A DNA stretch of 64,000 nucleotides from Hondaea fermentalgiana. Its lineage: Eukaryota > Sar > Bigyra > Thraustochytrida > Thraustochytriidae. Positions 1 through 10,077 of the stretch are shown here, in pieces. The stretch's first letter is position 1, and each line of letters opens with the position of its first letter. Made by a program: the position numbers and the translations under genes. Location of the stretch: positions 6,860 to 70,859 of the forward strand of contig NPFB01000037.1 in the NCBI GenBank assembly GCA_014084085.1, given 5' to 3'. The notes below the pieces were generated by a model. It had not been told where the DNA came from, made no database searches, and saw only the letters and a list, made by a program, of their open reading frames with translations.

Positions 1-672
1 CGCGCGGAGCCCCACCGACGCACGGAACTCTCCAGCTTGGAGGCGGCGGCGAGGAGAGCTGGCCGAGCGAGGAGAGCCGAGCGAGAGAGGGGAGACAGAG
101 GAGAAGATCTTTTCGAAGTCAGGCTGGGAAGGGAGGAAGGGAGGGAGGGAGGAAGCGAGGGGAAGAGGGAGGAAGCGACGGCGAGCAGGCAGGCAGGACG
201 CGCCCCGCAAAAGACGCACGCAGCGCTGGCCGCGGCTTCGGTGAATAAGTGGTGAATGAAGAATGCATGACAGGAGTAGGCCTAACATGTAAATGGATGG
301 CGGATGAAGGGGCGACAGTGAATGTGCGGGGACTACGTGTCGGCGGCGGCGGAGACGGGCGACGAAGAGGCCGCGTCCCTGGCTCGGTCTGAGGGGACAC
401 ACGCTGCGGGCACAGAGGACGACGCGGAGCGCGCGCGAAGATCCACGCCCCGCTGGGCCGGCAGCCTCGAGTGCTGCAGCGCGGTGCGGTACTATACTAC
501 GACATGCATGCATACACACCGTCAAGGCGCGGAAAAGCGAAGCAGGGCAGAGGCCAGACCAGGGCAGGCAGCAGACAGGCAAATCCCGAACAGCGCGAGC
601 GAGCGAGCAAGCAAGCAAGCGCAAGGAGGAAGGAGAAGAAGAACTACAAGGAGAACAACAACAAGAACAAGC

Positions 673-1572
673 ATGAAGGCCGCCCAGGCACTCCTGGCGG
701 TGGTCGTCGCCGCCCTCGCGTGCGCCACGCAGGGCTTGTCGATGGAGGAGCAGAGCGCTCTGGGTGTCGCCGGCACGTGCAACTTCAACTGCCCTGCGCA
801 CTCGAAGCAAAAGTCCAAGGTCGAGTGCTGCAACAACATCTACGACTGCAAGTGCGACAAGGGCTACAAGCGCCGCCCGCACCAGGGCACCTGCGTCAAG
901 GACGAGACCCCAGAAAAGCCCACGGCTCCGCCCGTCAGGTGCCCTGGTGGCACGAAGAAGAAGAAGTGCTGCACGGGCGATGCGTGCTACGACAAGGTTG
1001 TCACAATGATGCAGCTGGGCTCGCGTGAGGAGGTTGATGATCTCCTCGATGACGCGAGCCCCGAGGTGGTCGAGGCGGGTGATGCCGAACTCGACGAGGA
1101 CGACGAGGACGAGGACGGTGATGTCATCGGCGAGACCGAGATCTACCCGTACGACGAGCTCCTTCTCGAGATGGAACAAGAGGTGGACTCCGGCATGTCT
1201 CTTCGCGCGAGCGTCATGGACTTTCTCGAAGAGGACGCCGCAGGCTGCTCCAACAACATCATTTGTGCAAAGGGCACTAAGCCGTGCGTCAAGAACTCGT
1301 GCCCCAAGGACCAGCAGAAAGACTGCTGCTGCAAGTGCAAGGGTGGCGTGATGAAGAGCAGCGGCAGGTGCACTTGCCCCGAGAAGCCCACGGCCCCGCC
1401 CACGGCCCCGCCCAAACAATGCAAGAAGAAGAACTGCCCCAAGGCCTACTCCAAGCCGTACTTGATCAAGTCCAGCAACACGTGCTCGTGCAAGTGCAAG
1501 AAGGGCTACGAGATCAGGGATGGCGAGTGCAAGCCGAAGGAGTGCTTTGTCAAGTCGATCTGCCTCCAGTAA
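673..1572 (+). CDS. Secreted Cys/Lys-rich protein with acidic linker, paralogue 1 (unknown family)
   Basis: The protein is 299 aa. I chose the ATG at 673 because it opens directly into a signal peptide (hydrophobic LLAVVVAALACA, likely cleavage after about residue 22); the open frame continues upstream but is low-complexity there. Order of parts: Cys module A (C36-C74, with CCNNIYDCKCDKGYKRR), a short Cys pair motif (CPGG..KKKKCC, 90-105), an Asp/Glu-rich linker without Cys (about 116-170), the helix SLRASVMDFLEE (176-187), Cys module B (C192-C235, with CAKGTKPC and DCCCKCKGG), a Pro/Thr spacer (PTAPPTAPP), and Cys module C (C250-C297, with CKCKKGY). Cys modules are strongly basic and the linker strongly acidic. 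No enzyme domain is visible. It is the first of four tandem same-strand paralogues, so it is probably secreted or extracellular matrix. The family is unrecognised; function is unknown. Confidence 0.85.
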   Translation: MKAAQALLAVVVAALACATQGLSMEEQSALGVAGTCNFNCPAHSKQKSKVECCNNIYDCKCDKGYKRRPHQGTCVKDETPEKPTAPPVRCPGGTKKKKCCTGDACYDKVVTMMQLGSREEVDDLLDDASPEVVEAGDAELDEDDEDEDGDVIGETEIYPYDELLLEMEQEVDSGMSLRASVMDFLEEDAAGCSNNIICAKGTKPCVKNSCPKDQQKDCCCKCKGGVMKSSGRCTCPEKPTAPPTAPPKQCKKKNCPKAYSKPYLIKSSNTCSCKCKKGYEIRDGECKPKECFVKSICLQ

Positions 1573-2000
1573 AACGAGTAGGTCTGACCGTTCTCTTTTT
1601 ACTATGCACTGACTGCATCCGGCGTGAGAGCCTCTAACAAACATAAGAAAGTCACTTTACGCAAATGTTCAATTCGCCTATCGTTGCCTCATAAGAAATA
1701 ACTGCTGCCGCAACTATCTACCTATACTACGCCGAGGCTCATATGAGATCATAGCTCTCACCTCGACAACCTTTTTCAAGCCCAAACCACAAGTTTGGAC
1801 GCGACGGCTTGCTCACGGCTCATCATAAGGGCAGCAATCACATAATCCCTTCCAAGGCCCGAGTCGAGCAGCTCTCTGAAGTTGGCATCAATAACTCGTC
1901 GCACAAGAACAAGTCGACAACGAAGGCTTGCACGGCCGTGCCGCCAGAGATTCGCGGGCGCCAGGGATCCGCGGCAGCCAGGCGGCTGGCGCGCGTCTGC

Positions 2001-2110
2001 AAGGAAAGCCAAAGCAAGCCATGGCAAGCCAAAGCAAGCCAAGGCAAGCCAAAGCAAGCTAAGGCAAGCCGAAGCAAGCCAAGGCAAGCCAAAGCAAGCC
2101 AAGGCAAGCC
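2001..2110. repeat. 10-bp minisatellite, 11 units
   Basis: Eleven tandem copies of AARGCAAGCC lie between paralogues 1 and 2, with single-base variants (an ATGG and a GAAG unit). The rest of the 1573-2566 spacer holds a Cys-family 3' flank, this array and a TATA-like box; I see no gene in it. Confidence 0.95.
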
Positions 2111-2327
2111 AGATCAAGACGGCACGAAGACTCGGATGGGCGACGCGGGCCTCGCCGTTATATGTAGGTCACGTCTAGCCCTAGCTTAGCCAGCTATCTT
2201 CGTAGGTGTACTGACTGCGGGAATAGGAGAGAAGAGGAAAGAACTGGGAAAAGGGGAGTCTGTGGTTGACTGCGGGAAGCTTGAAGACTGGAGCCGCGAG
2301 CACGGAGGTGCCACAGTGTGGCCAGGT

Positions 2328-2336
2328 AGATAAAAG
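2328..2336 (+). promoter_or_regulatory. TATA-like element AGATAAAAG upstream of paralogue 2
   Basis: The nonamer AGATAAAAG lies about 230 bp before the ATG at 2567. The same nonamer occurs 280 bp before the CDK start (47761-47769), so it may be a core-promoter type of this genome. Confidence 0.35.
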
Positions 2337-2566
2337 ATCCGGACAGAGAGGGGAGGGCGTGGTGGCTGCGGCCCGCCCGCTTGCAGCCGTCGCCCAACGG
2401 CGGCTGCGTAGAGGCGGCAGCCGGTCGGTCGCGGGACGGGCAAGGCAGGCAGACGCGAAACAGGCGCGAGCGAGCAGCGGCGGCGGCAGCAGCGGCGGCA
2501 GCAGCAGAAGAAGAAGCAGCAGCGAGAGCAGCAGGAGCCACGCGCTCGGGGAAAGAGGCGAGCAAG

Positions 2567-3511
2567 ATGAAGTCCGTCCGGATGCTCCTGGCCGTGGCCG
2601 TGGCCGCCCTCGCGTGCATGGCGCAGGGCTTGTCGGCGGAGGATCAGAGCGCCCTGGGCGTCGCCGGTACGTGCAACTTCAACTGCCCTGCGCACTCGAA
2701 GCAAAAGTCCAAGGTCGAGTGCTGCAACAACATCTACGACTGCAAGTGCGACAAGGGCTACAAGCGCCGTCCGCATAAGGGCATCTGCATCAAGGATGAT
2801 CCCGAAGAAAAGCCCACGGCCCCGCCCGTCAGGTGCCCTGGCGGCATCAAGAAGAAGGAGTGCTGCGTCGGCGATGCGTGCTACAACAAGGTTGTCTCTC
2901 TCATGCAGCAGAGCGAGCAGCGGCCCGATTACTTTGTGCAGCTTGCCGTCGGTGACGACGATGATCTCATTGACGACTTGTGCCCCGAGGTGATCGAGGC
3001 GGGTGATGCCGAGGTCGACGATGATGATGACGAAGACGAGGAGGATGATGTGATTGCCGAGAGCGAGATCTTCCCGTTCGACGAGCTCTTTCTCGAAACG
3101 GACGAAACGATGGACTCGGGCGTGTCTCTTCGCGCGAGCATCATGGACTTTCTTGAAGAGGACGCCGCAGGCTGCTCTAACAATATTATCTGTGCAAAGG
3201 GCACCAAGCCGTGCGTCAAGGACTCGTGCCCCAAGAACCAACAGACTGATTGCTGCTGCAAGTGCAAGGGCGGCGTGATGAAGAGCAGCGGCAGGTGCAA
3301 TTGCCCCGCAAAGCCTACGGCCGCACCTACGCCCGAGCCGAAGCAATGCAAGAAGAAGAACTGCCCCAAGCCGTACTCCAAGCCGTACTTGGTCAAGTCC
3401 ATCAACAAGTGCAAGTGCAAGTGCAAGAAGGGCTACCAGGTCATGGACGGCGAGTGCAAGCCGAAAAAGTGCTTTTACAAGACGATCTGCAAGAAGGAAG
3501 CGGTAGCTTAA
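2567..3511 (+). CDS. Secreted Cys/Lys-rich protein with acidic linker, paralogue 2 (unknown family)
   Basis: The protein is 314 aa, with the ATG at 2567 placed at the signal peptide (MKSVRMLLAVAVAALACMAQG). The layout matches paralogue 1 module for module. Cys module A is identical over 101 nucleotides (2669-2769 against 775-875), third codon positions included, while the acidic linker is longer and more diverged (runs such as DDDDDEDEEDD). The SLRASIMDFLEED helix and modules B and C are kept, with the spacer PTAAPTPEP. The upstream region has a TATA-like AGATAAAAG at 2328-2336, about 230 bp before the ATG, and a 10-bp minisatellite at 2001-2110. The identity patch suggests recent duplication or gene conversion with paralogue 1. 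No known domain is recognised; an extracellular structural role is an inference. Confidence 0.85.
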   Translation: MKSVRMLLAVAVAALACMAQGLSAEDQSALGVAGTCNFNCPAHSKQKSKVECCNNIYDCKCDKGYKRRPHKGICIKDDPEEKPTAPPVRCPGGIKKKECCVGDACYNKVVSLMQQSEQRPDYFVQLAVGDDDDLIDDLCPEVIEAGDAEVDDDDDEDEEDDVIAESEIFPFDELFLETDETMDSGVSLRASIMDFLEEDAAGCSNNIICAKGTKPCVKDSCPKNQQTDCCCKCKGGVMKSSGRCNCPAKPTAAPTPEPKQCKKKNCPKPYSKPYLVKSINKCKCKCKKGYQVMDGECKPKKCFYKTICKKEAVA

Positions 3512-4099
3512 ATGAAGCACGACTCGTCACAGGACTGCGCTGCGAAGCGTCTCCTATCCTAAAAAACAAAGATTGTCTCCTTTCGCATCCATTCATCCAT
3601 CTACCTCGTCCGTTCATCTATATTTTGTTCGACTGTCGGCCATACTTTCTTTCCTACGGCTTCAACTTTCTTTTCCAAAGCTTGAGACGTCTGCCAGTCA
3701 GCAGAGCAGCACGCAAATGGGAATAGGACGTCATTTCGACAGGCTCTACACCATCCGGATTCACTGTCAGAAAGAGGAAAAGGGAAACTGAGCGGTGGTA
3801 ATGGGTCGAGGCCTGGCTGTCTATCTGCCAGCCTGCCCTCCCTGCATGCATGCCTGCATGCATGCATGGCCACCGCCGGCGGCAGCCGCGTGCTGCCTGC
3901 GCAGGCCACGCAGCGTTCGCGCTATGCCGCGTCGCCCGTGCTCCTCCCCTCTCCAGCGCACCAGGCGGCAGCGGTCGTGCGCAAAGAGCAGCTGGCCGGA
4001 GGGTTCAAGTTGGTCTCATAAAAAGGAAGACGAGCGGGAGATGAGAGCCCGGTCGGGTCGGACCCCAGACTCGCCCCAGCGACCGCGGCACCAGGCTCG

Positions 4100-4167
4100 C
4101 AGGCAGGCAGGCACAGGCAGGCAGGCAGGCACAGGCAGGCAGGCAGGCACAGGCAGGCAGGCAGGCA
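4100..4167. repeat. 18-bp tandem repeat (AGGC-rich)
   Basis: About four units built of AGGC tetramers separated by a CACAGG variant, in the spacer 3512-4586 between paralogues 2 and 3. The rest of that spacer has GCATGC runs near 3843-3868 and no supported gene. Confidence 0.9.
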
Positions 4168-4586
4168 AAGGTGGCCACGCGGAAAGGCCGCAAGGCGCGA
4201 GGCCTGAGCTGCCGCCACCGCCAGTGGTCGGCAGTCGGAGTTGCGCAAACGAAGAGACTGGAAAAGAATCCGCAGCCGTAAAAGATCTATCTGGACGTAA
4301 GGACACCGGCCACAGCCACTGCCACTGACGTTTGCAGAGGGGAGGAGGGGGAGAAAACCGGCACGGGTGTGAAAGGGAGGAGAGAGGGGAAAGAAAGACG
4401 CCTCCAACGCGCGCGGCGCAGGCACGGCGGCAAGGCGCGGCAGGCGGTTTGGCGGCACAGCTCGAACCGCGAAGGGACGGGCGCGTGGGTAGGCAGCGAG
4501 ACAAGCTGCGCAGGAAAGCGCCGCGCGGGGAGGCGCGGGCAGGCAGAAGCGAGTGGAGAAAGAGAGTGCGAGCGAGCGAAGAGACG

Positions 4587-5593
4587 ATGCGCGGATGTAG
4601 CGGCGCCATGCTGGGACTGGCCGTGGCCGCGGTCGCGTGCCTGACGCAGGGCGCGAGCGGGACCGAGATCATGACGACGACGACCATGGCGCTCGAGGAT
4701 ATGTCTAGGCCTATGCCACCCCCAAAACCAAGAAGAAGTGCCGCTTCGATTGCCCGCGTCACTCCAAGGTGAAGTGGAAGGATGAGTGCTGCAACAGTAT
4801 CTACGACTGCAAGTGCGACAAAGGCTACAAACGCGTTGCCCATAAGAACAAGTGCGTCAAGATCGATGACGAGCAGGAAGTCCCCGAGAAGGATCCCATC
4901 AAGTGCCCCGGCGGCAGGAAAAAGAGCAAGTGCTGCGAGAACGAGAAGTGCTACAAGAAGAAGTTTGGCGTTTGGAATTTCACTGTTGATGACGATGAGG
5001 GCCTCGTCGACAATGACGAGGACCTTGTCGATGACGATACCCCCGGAGTCGATAAGGATAGCGATGACGATGACGAGGATGACATCGAAGTGGACGGTGA
5101 TGACGAGGGGGATATCATTGAGGAAGATGACGAGCTCTTTCCCATTGGCGAACTGCTCGAGGAGTCCGAGGAAGAAGAAACTGGAGTTTCTTTTCGCGCC
5201 AGCATCATGGACTTTCTCGAACAAGACCAAACTGTCTCGTGCCCTCGTTCCATTGTCTGCGCTAAGGGCACCAAACCGTGCCAGAAGGATGGCTGCCCTC
5301 GTAACAAGGCAAAGAACTGCTGCTGCAAGTGTAAGAGAGGCAGAATGAAGGACAATGGCAAGTGCTGGTGCCCTCCGCCGAAGCCAACGCCCGCTCCTAC
5401 AAAGGCACCCAAAGAGTGCGCGGGCTACACCAAGTGCAAGAAAAAGCCGAACAGCAAGCGTTACTTCCACAAGGGTAAGGGCAAGTGCATGTGCAAGTGC
5501 AAAAAGGGATTCAAAAAGGAGAACGGGGAGTGCAAGCCCAAGCTGTGCTTTTACAAGACCAAGTGCCTCAAGACCGAAGTACTTACAAAGTAA
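4587..5593 (+). CDS. Secreted Cys/Lys-rich protein, paralogue 3, interrupted by a one-base frame break
   Basis: Two frames together carry this gene. From the ATG at 4587 there is a signal peptide (MLGLAVAAVACLTQGASG) followed by a short Met/Thr/Pro stretch. The Cys modules then continue in another frame, clearly coding from about 4715 to the stop at 5591-5593 and blocked upstream by an in-frame TAG at 4706-4708. The switch therefore lies after 4708, most simply in the C5-A4 run at 4719-4727, where one base appears to be missing. No GT-AG pair fits an intron there. Downstream are the CCNSIYDCKC module, a very long Asp/Glu linker (about 4985-5190), FRASIMDFLEQD, CAKGTKPC, NCCCKCKRG and the final CKCKKGF module. 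It is either an assembly homopolymer error or a real lesion; intact codon use on both sides favours an error or a very young lesion. Confidence 0.7.
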
Positions 5594-8158
5594 ATACGCG
5601 AGAAAGTGATGGCTTGGCCGTCTCCAAAGCTTGGGCTGCATCTTTGCCCATTCCGAGTTCACTTTCTTTTCAAAAGTTTACAATCAATTTCCTTTCACGA
5701 TGATCATCGCTTGGGAATCCTCGTTGTCTGACTTCATTCATCACATTATTGTTAAAGCTTGGCCTAGTCTTGATCCATCAGCAGGTCTGGTGGAAGGCTG
5801 CTTTACTACTAATGTCAAGAACTGATGCAAGTTCTGACGTTTTCTCAAGGCGGCCAAGGCTATTCACCCCAGCTCATTCGCTCGACGACAAAATGAGCAA
5901 GTGGATTCCAATTTGGTTGCCAGTCTGCCTGTCTGCCAGTCTGCCTGCCCATACCATTCTGCTCGAGACGAGGCGTAATTTATGAGCGCTTCCGGCTTCC
6001 ACCCTCAAAATTCTGCGATGCAGTCTTCCGGAATCGCGATGGAAGCGCCCTCAAATCAGCAAAAGGCTCGCGATCAACCAAGCAGGACATGGCACTGTCA
6101 GTGCGGGCCGCCTTTGCGCTCTCTCACTATATAAATCAGCCAGGCGCAGCCCGCGCAGTCAGCTCGCCGAGCGAAGCCACGAAAAGTGATTGCAAGGGAG
6201 CCTGGGCCCGTCGAGTGGCCGCTAAAAGCTCCGTGTCCGGCCGCTCTGACGACTCCAGGCGCGAAAGTTACGGAGTCTGGACAGAGGCGAGAGCCGGCGT
6301 CTCGTCTTGAGGGGGCGAAGACATCCCGGCGATCTTTGTCTCGTTGTGGGTGGCCGCGTCTTGTGCGAATGGCTGCGCGAGACCTGCGTGACCAGTCGAG
6401 ACAAGTGCAAGCCAACTTGAGGGGCCGCGTGCACGGCCTGTGAATACAGAACCCGGCAAACCCAAGCCGAAGTAACTCAAATTGCTATACCGCATTCGAG
6501 GGACTACAAAAGGCGATATCGTCTCGTTTGCTCCATTCTTCGTTCATTTTTTCTCGAGCGTGATGCTTTTTACTTGAGCGTGATGAATCGGTAGCACCAG
6601 CATCAACTTCTTTTTCCTGCCATGCGTGGACTGATTTCTTTGCGCCGTGGAAGGTGCTCTTCTTCTTTCGGCTTCTCTGCAGTGCTTGGCTCGAGCTGTC
6701 CGCGTTGCCGACGGAGGGCCGGCCGTGCATCGCTGTCATCGAGACGGCAAGCAGGCAGGCAGGCAGGCAGGTATGCAAGCAGACGGACAGACCGGAGCTG
6801 CGGCCATTTCAAGACAATATGACACGAACCGAGACAAGGCGAGATGAGGATCGCAGCTGAGTCAGGTCCCAACTTGGAGAGGATAGATACTTGCTTTCTT
6901 GCAGCATGCTCCAGATTTGCTCGCCAATCAGCCACCACCAGCCAACTAGGCAACCAGGTGCCCTTCTTCCCGCCTTGCCTGGTTTGCGCGTGCGTAGCGA
7001 GGACGGGCTTTCGCTGTGATGTCGCGCTTATTAATGTTATAGTTGAAGCGAAAAGAAAGAAAGGAAGAAGGCTCGCCTTGTTTTCTTTCCAGCAGAGCCA
7101 GGTGTTGGCTGGGGAGACTTCCGACACGTGTCCCGGTTCGAAAAGATCGAGGATCGAGGCAAGATCGTCGCTTTCCTCTTCTCCTCCGGGCAGCCTCGCT
7201 CGCTGGCTGCCTCGCAGGCGGCTTCGGCTGCGCACGCGCGAGCGCAGAGCAGAGCAGAGCATAGAAGACCAGCTCGTGGCTGGCTGCGCTGCCGCCGCCG
7301 CTCGCCCATCCCGCCGCGCGGCCAGCTCGACGAAGAGGAGGAGCCTAGGTAGCTAGCTAGCTGCCACTGCTGCTAAGACTTTCGGCCCAGTGGGGACAGA
7401 CGCATGCGGTGCTAAGGCCACGGAAAGAGAAGGCCGCGGTGCTTCCTCTGGACAGCCAGTCCGCGTCCACAAGGTAACGGCGCGTGCCTTTCCTTTCCTC
7501 TCCTTATTCTGCAGCCAGCTGCAGCTGCAGCAGCTTGGCCACGGTCACTGCCGCTGCGACAAATCTTTCATTCTCTCTCTCTCTCTCCCCTTCTCCCCTT
7601 CTCCTTTTCCCGTTCCTTTCCATTTCGAAGTTGTATATGCATACTACATGCACGCGCTGCAGCTGGCAGTGGCTGCCTGCGCTGGCCGCCTGCCTCTGCC
7701 GCTCGCCCTGCGCCGCGCTGCCTCTGCCGCCTCCATGCCTGCCTGCTTGCCTGCCTGCCTGCCTCGCTGCCTGCCTCCCTCGCTCCCTCGCTCCGGGCGC
7801 GGGCTCGCGCGGGCGACCGCCGGGGCCGCCTGCGGCGGGAGAACGGCGCGGCAGAGCGGGGCGCGCGGCGCGTTGGCGCGCTGGCGCGTTGGCCGCAGCT
7901 AGGCCGGGCGAGCGGGACTTGAGGGGGAAGAGAGCAGCCAGCTGCAGCGAGGAGTAGGGCCTGGCCTAGGCGGACGGGTAGCAGTGGGATGTACGGGCAG
8001 GGAGGGAGGGAGGGAGGGTAGATATGCATGCATGCATGCATGCATGGTATCCAGGGCGAGCGAGCTGGCAGGGACCAAGAGGACGCGAAAGCAAATCCGA
8101 AACAGGAGAGAGGAGGAGGAGAAGAAGAAGAGGATCAGAGGAGCGAAGAGGAGGAAAG
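5594..8158. other. Intergenic region between paralogues 3 and 4
   Basis: About 2.6 kb with no supported coding sequence. Open frames in it are repeat or composition artefacts. It contains a TATA-like box (6128), GGCA runs near 6750, a GCCT array (7736-7790), GGGA repeats near 8000 and an ATGC array at 8024-8046. The size would fit a lost or decayed extra paralogue, but I find no Cys-module remnant on either strand. Confidence 0.6.
6128..6135 (+). promoter_or_regulatory. TATA-box-like element TATATAAA
   Basis: A perfect TATATAAA in a GC-rich setting, followed about 30 bp later by a pyrimidine/purine start-like CAGTCAG. The next supported gene on this strand starts 2 kb away (8159), so it may serve an unannotated transcript or a long 5' leader. 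Confidence 0.4.
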
Positions 8159-9184
8159 ATGCGCGCCCCCCAGGTGCTGCTGGCGCTGGTCGTCGCGGCT
8201 CTCGCGTGCGCGACGCAGGGCCTGGAGACGGAGCTCGCGACCTTCGAGGAGGAGTTGCAGCTCAAGCGCTATCCCCCCAAGGACGACGACGACGACTGGG
8301 ACAAACCCAAACCCCCCGGGGGCAGACCCAGACCCCCCAAGCCCGACAAGAATCTGTGCTCCTTCAAGTGCCCCAAGTACTCCAAGGTCAAGAGCAAGGT
8401 CAACTGCTGCCACAATATCTACGACTGCCAGTGCAAGAAGGGCTACAGACGCGTAGCGCACAAGGGCATTTGCGTTCCGCGCACAGAGAGGCCGGAGCCT
8501 ACGACCAAGCCCGTGCGCTGTCCCTATGGCATCAAGAAGAAGAAGTGCTGCTGTGGCGATCCCTGCTACGAGAAGAAGTTTGGCGGCGGCAAGGAAACCT
8601 TTCTGGAGGAACTCGATCTCGAATTTGATGACGACGACATTGTCGACGACAACAGCCCCGACGTTGAGAAGGACGAGGACGACGATGACGACGATGACGA
8701 TGATGAGGAGACTATTGAGGAGGGCGAGCTCGTCCCTTACGACGAGATGCTCGAGGAGTCCGAGGAGGAAGAAACTGGTGTTTCCCTTCGCGCCAGCATC
8801 ATGGACTTTCTTCAGCAGGAGGACCAGGGCTGGTGCGGCCCCCACAGCATTGTCTGCGCCAAGGGCACCAAGCCGTGCTACAAGAATGATTGCCCTCGCA
8901 ACCAGCAAAAGGATTGCTGCTGCAAGTGCAAGGGTGGTCGGATGAAGTCGAACGGCAAGTGCCGTTGCCCCGCCAAGCCCACGCCCGCGCCCACGCCCGA
9001 GCCGAAGCAATGCAGGAAGCACCACTGCGAAGACAAGCCGAACACCCGCGTGTACCTCACCAAGAGCAACAAGTGCAAGTGCAAGTGCAAGAAGGGCTTC
9101 GAGAAGAAGTACGGCGAATGCAAGCCCAAGATGTGCTTCTACAAGACTTCGTGCAAGAAGGGAGACAAGCCCGTCTGGGACTAA
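8159..9184 (+). CDS. Secreted Cys/Lys-rich protein with acidic linker, paralogue 4 (unknown family)
   Basis: The protein is 341 aa. The ATG at 8159 begins a signal peptide (MRAPQVLLALVVAALACATQG). It differs from the others by an extra N-terminal acidic and Pro-rich insert (about residues 26-63, PPKDDDDDWDKPKPPGG). Then follow Cys module A (C67-C105), the CPYG..KKKKCCC motif (121-136), an acidic linker with an uninterrupted Asp run (about 150-205), the SLRASIMDFLQQ helix (209-220), module B (C226-C270), the spacer PTPAPTPEP and module C (C285-C332). It lies about 2.6 kb beyond paralogue 3, with repeat-rich DNA between. Its 5' flank carries a GCAAATCCGAAACA element at 8091-8104 resembling one 94 bp before the paralogue 1 start. 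The family is unrecognised; secretion is well supported, function is not. Confidence 0.85.
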   Translation: MRAPQVLLALVVAALACATQGLETELATFEEELQLKRYPPKDDDDDWDKPKPPGGRPRPPKPDKNLCSFKCPKYSKVKSKVNCCHNIYDCQCKKGYRRVAHKGICVPRTERPEPTTKPVRCPYGIKKKKCCCGDPCYEKKFGGGKETFLEELDLEFDDDDIVDDNSPDVEKDEDDDDDDDDDEETIEEGELVPYDEMLEESEEEETGVSLRASIMDFLQQEDQGWCGPHSIVCAKGTKPCYKNDCPRNQQKDCCCKCKGGRMKSNGKCRCPAKPTPAPTPEPKQCRKHHCEDKPNTRVYLTKSNKCKCKCKKGFEKKYGECKPKMCFYKTSCKKGDKPVWD

Positions 9185-10033
9185 GCTCTTTGGCTCTTTG
9201 TTTCGGTCTCGCATTATTGTTGGTCCACCGCCCGATCATTTTCAAAAAAGAAATGAGTTTTTCAAATGTCCCAATGCTCGTCTTGTCTCTTTTCTTCTCG
9301 CTGCTCATCCCATGCCCAAAGTCCAGGCCGATTGGATATGCTTGTAAAAACAAAGTCAAAATAACGAGGTTTTCTCTCTGTCAAACAAGGACGCTGCTCG
9401 TTTCTACCTTCCAACCGAGCCAGTTTATTGAAAAGTCACGATGTAGTACCGGTAATGTCTGAACGTACATGGCTTGCTCTCCTTGCTTACGTCTCCACAA
9501 TTCACGAAGATGTTATGGTTGAGGATTCAGATAGTTCTGGTGTTGGGCAGTGATACTGGGCAAAGATACTGGGCAGTGATTCTCGGCAGTGAGACTGGCG
9601 CCTCGGACGGTCACCGATGCCAAAGTGATGAACGAGCTCATTCCATACAGTAAAACGTGGTCGGCATTATTGCGGAATTTCCGCACTCTGCTCGCCCACG
9701 TCACCTGAGGTGTCAGAATTTTCTCACAGACAATGTCGGCGTGGGAGGGCGGGGTTTGAGAGCGGTTGGCTATCATGGCAGTTGGTTCATGGAGGCTCTC
9801 CATCGGAGCGAGACGAGGATGACTGCAAGACAAGAGCAAGTTTGAATGTAAAGATCGAGGATTCCCACCTTATCCATCATTGCGAGCTCAAAAACCCAAA
9901 AACCCAATTTCCGTCTCATGAATTGGTATTGCTCGTTCCTGGAAAGCTCTCTAGCTGCAGGAAGTGCAGGAAGTAGGATCCTTGTTTTCGGTGGTGTCCC
10001 GCCTTTTTCTAAAAGCATTTGGTCCACCAGTGA

Positions 10034-10077
10034 ACCAGCCAGCTAGCCAGCCAGCCAGCCAGCCAGCCAGCTAGCTC
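10034..10077. repeat. AGCC/AGCT tetranucleotide repeat
   Basis: About ten AGCC-type tetramers with AGCT interruptions in non-coding DNA. Confidence 0.9.

Noticed and set aside
2186..3520. Long minus-strand frames opposite the Cys-rich genes (also 4016-5662 and 8135-9214)
   Set aside because: They are shadows caused by the strong codon bias of the plus-strand genes (Val/Leu/Ala/Asp-complement runs) and have no family signal.
673..9184. Reading the Cys-rich cluster as a toxin array
   Set aside because: Secreted Cys-rich tandem genes can be toxins, but no known toxin fold or motif is seen, and the long acidic linkers and size argue against it.
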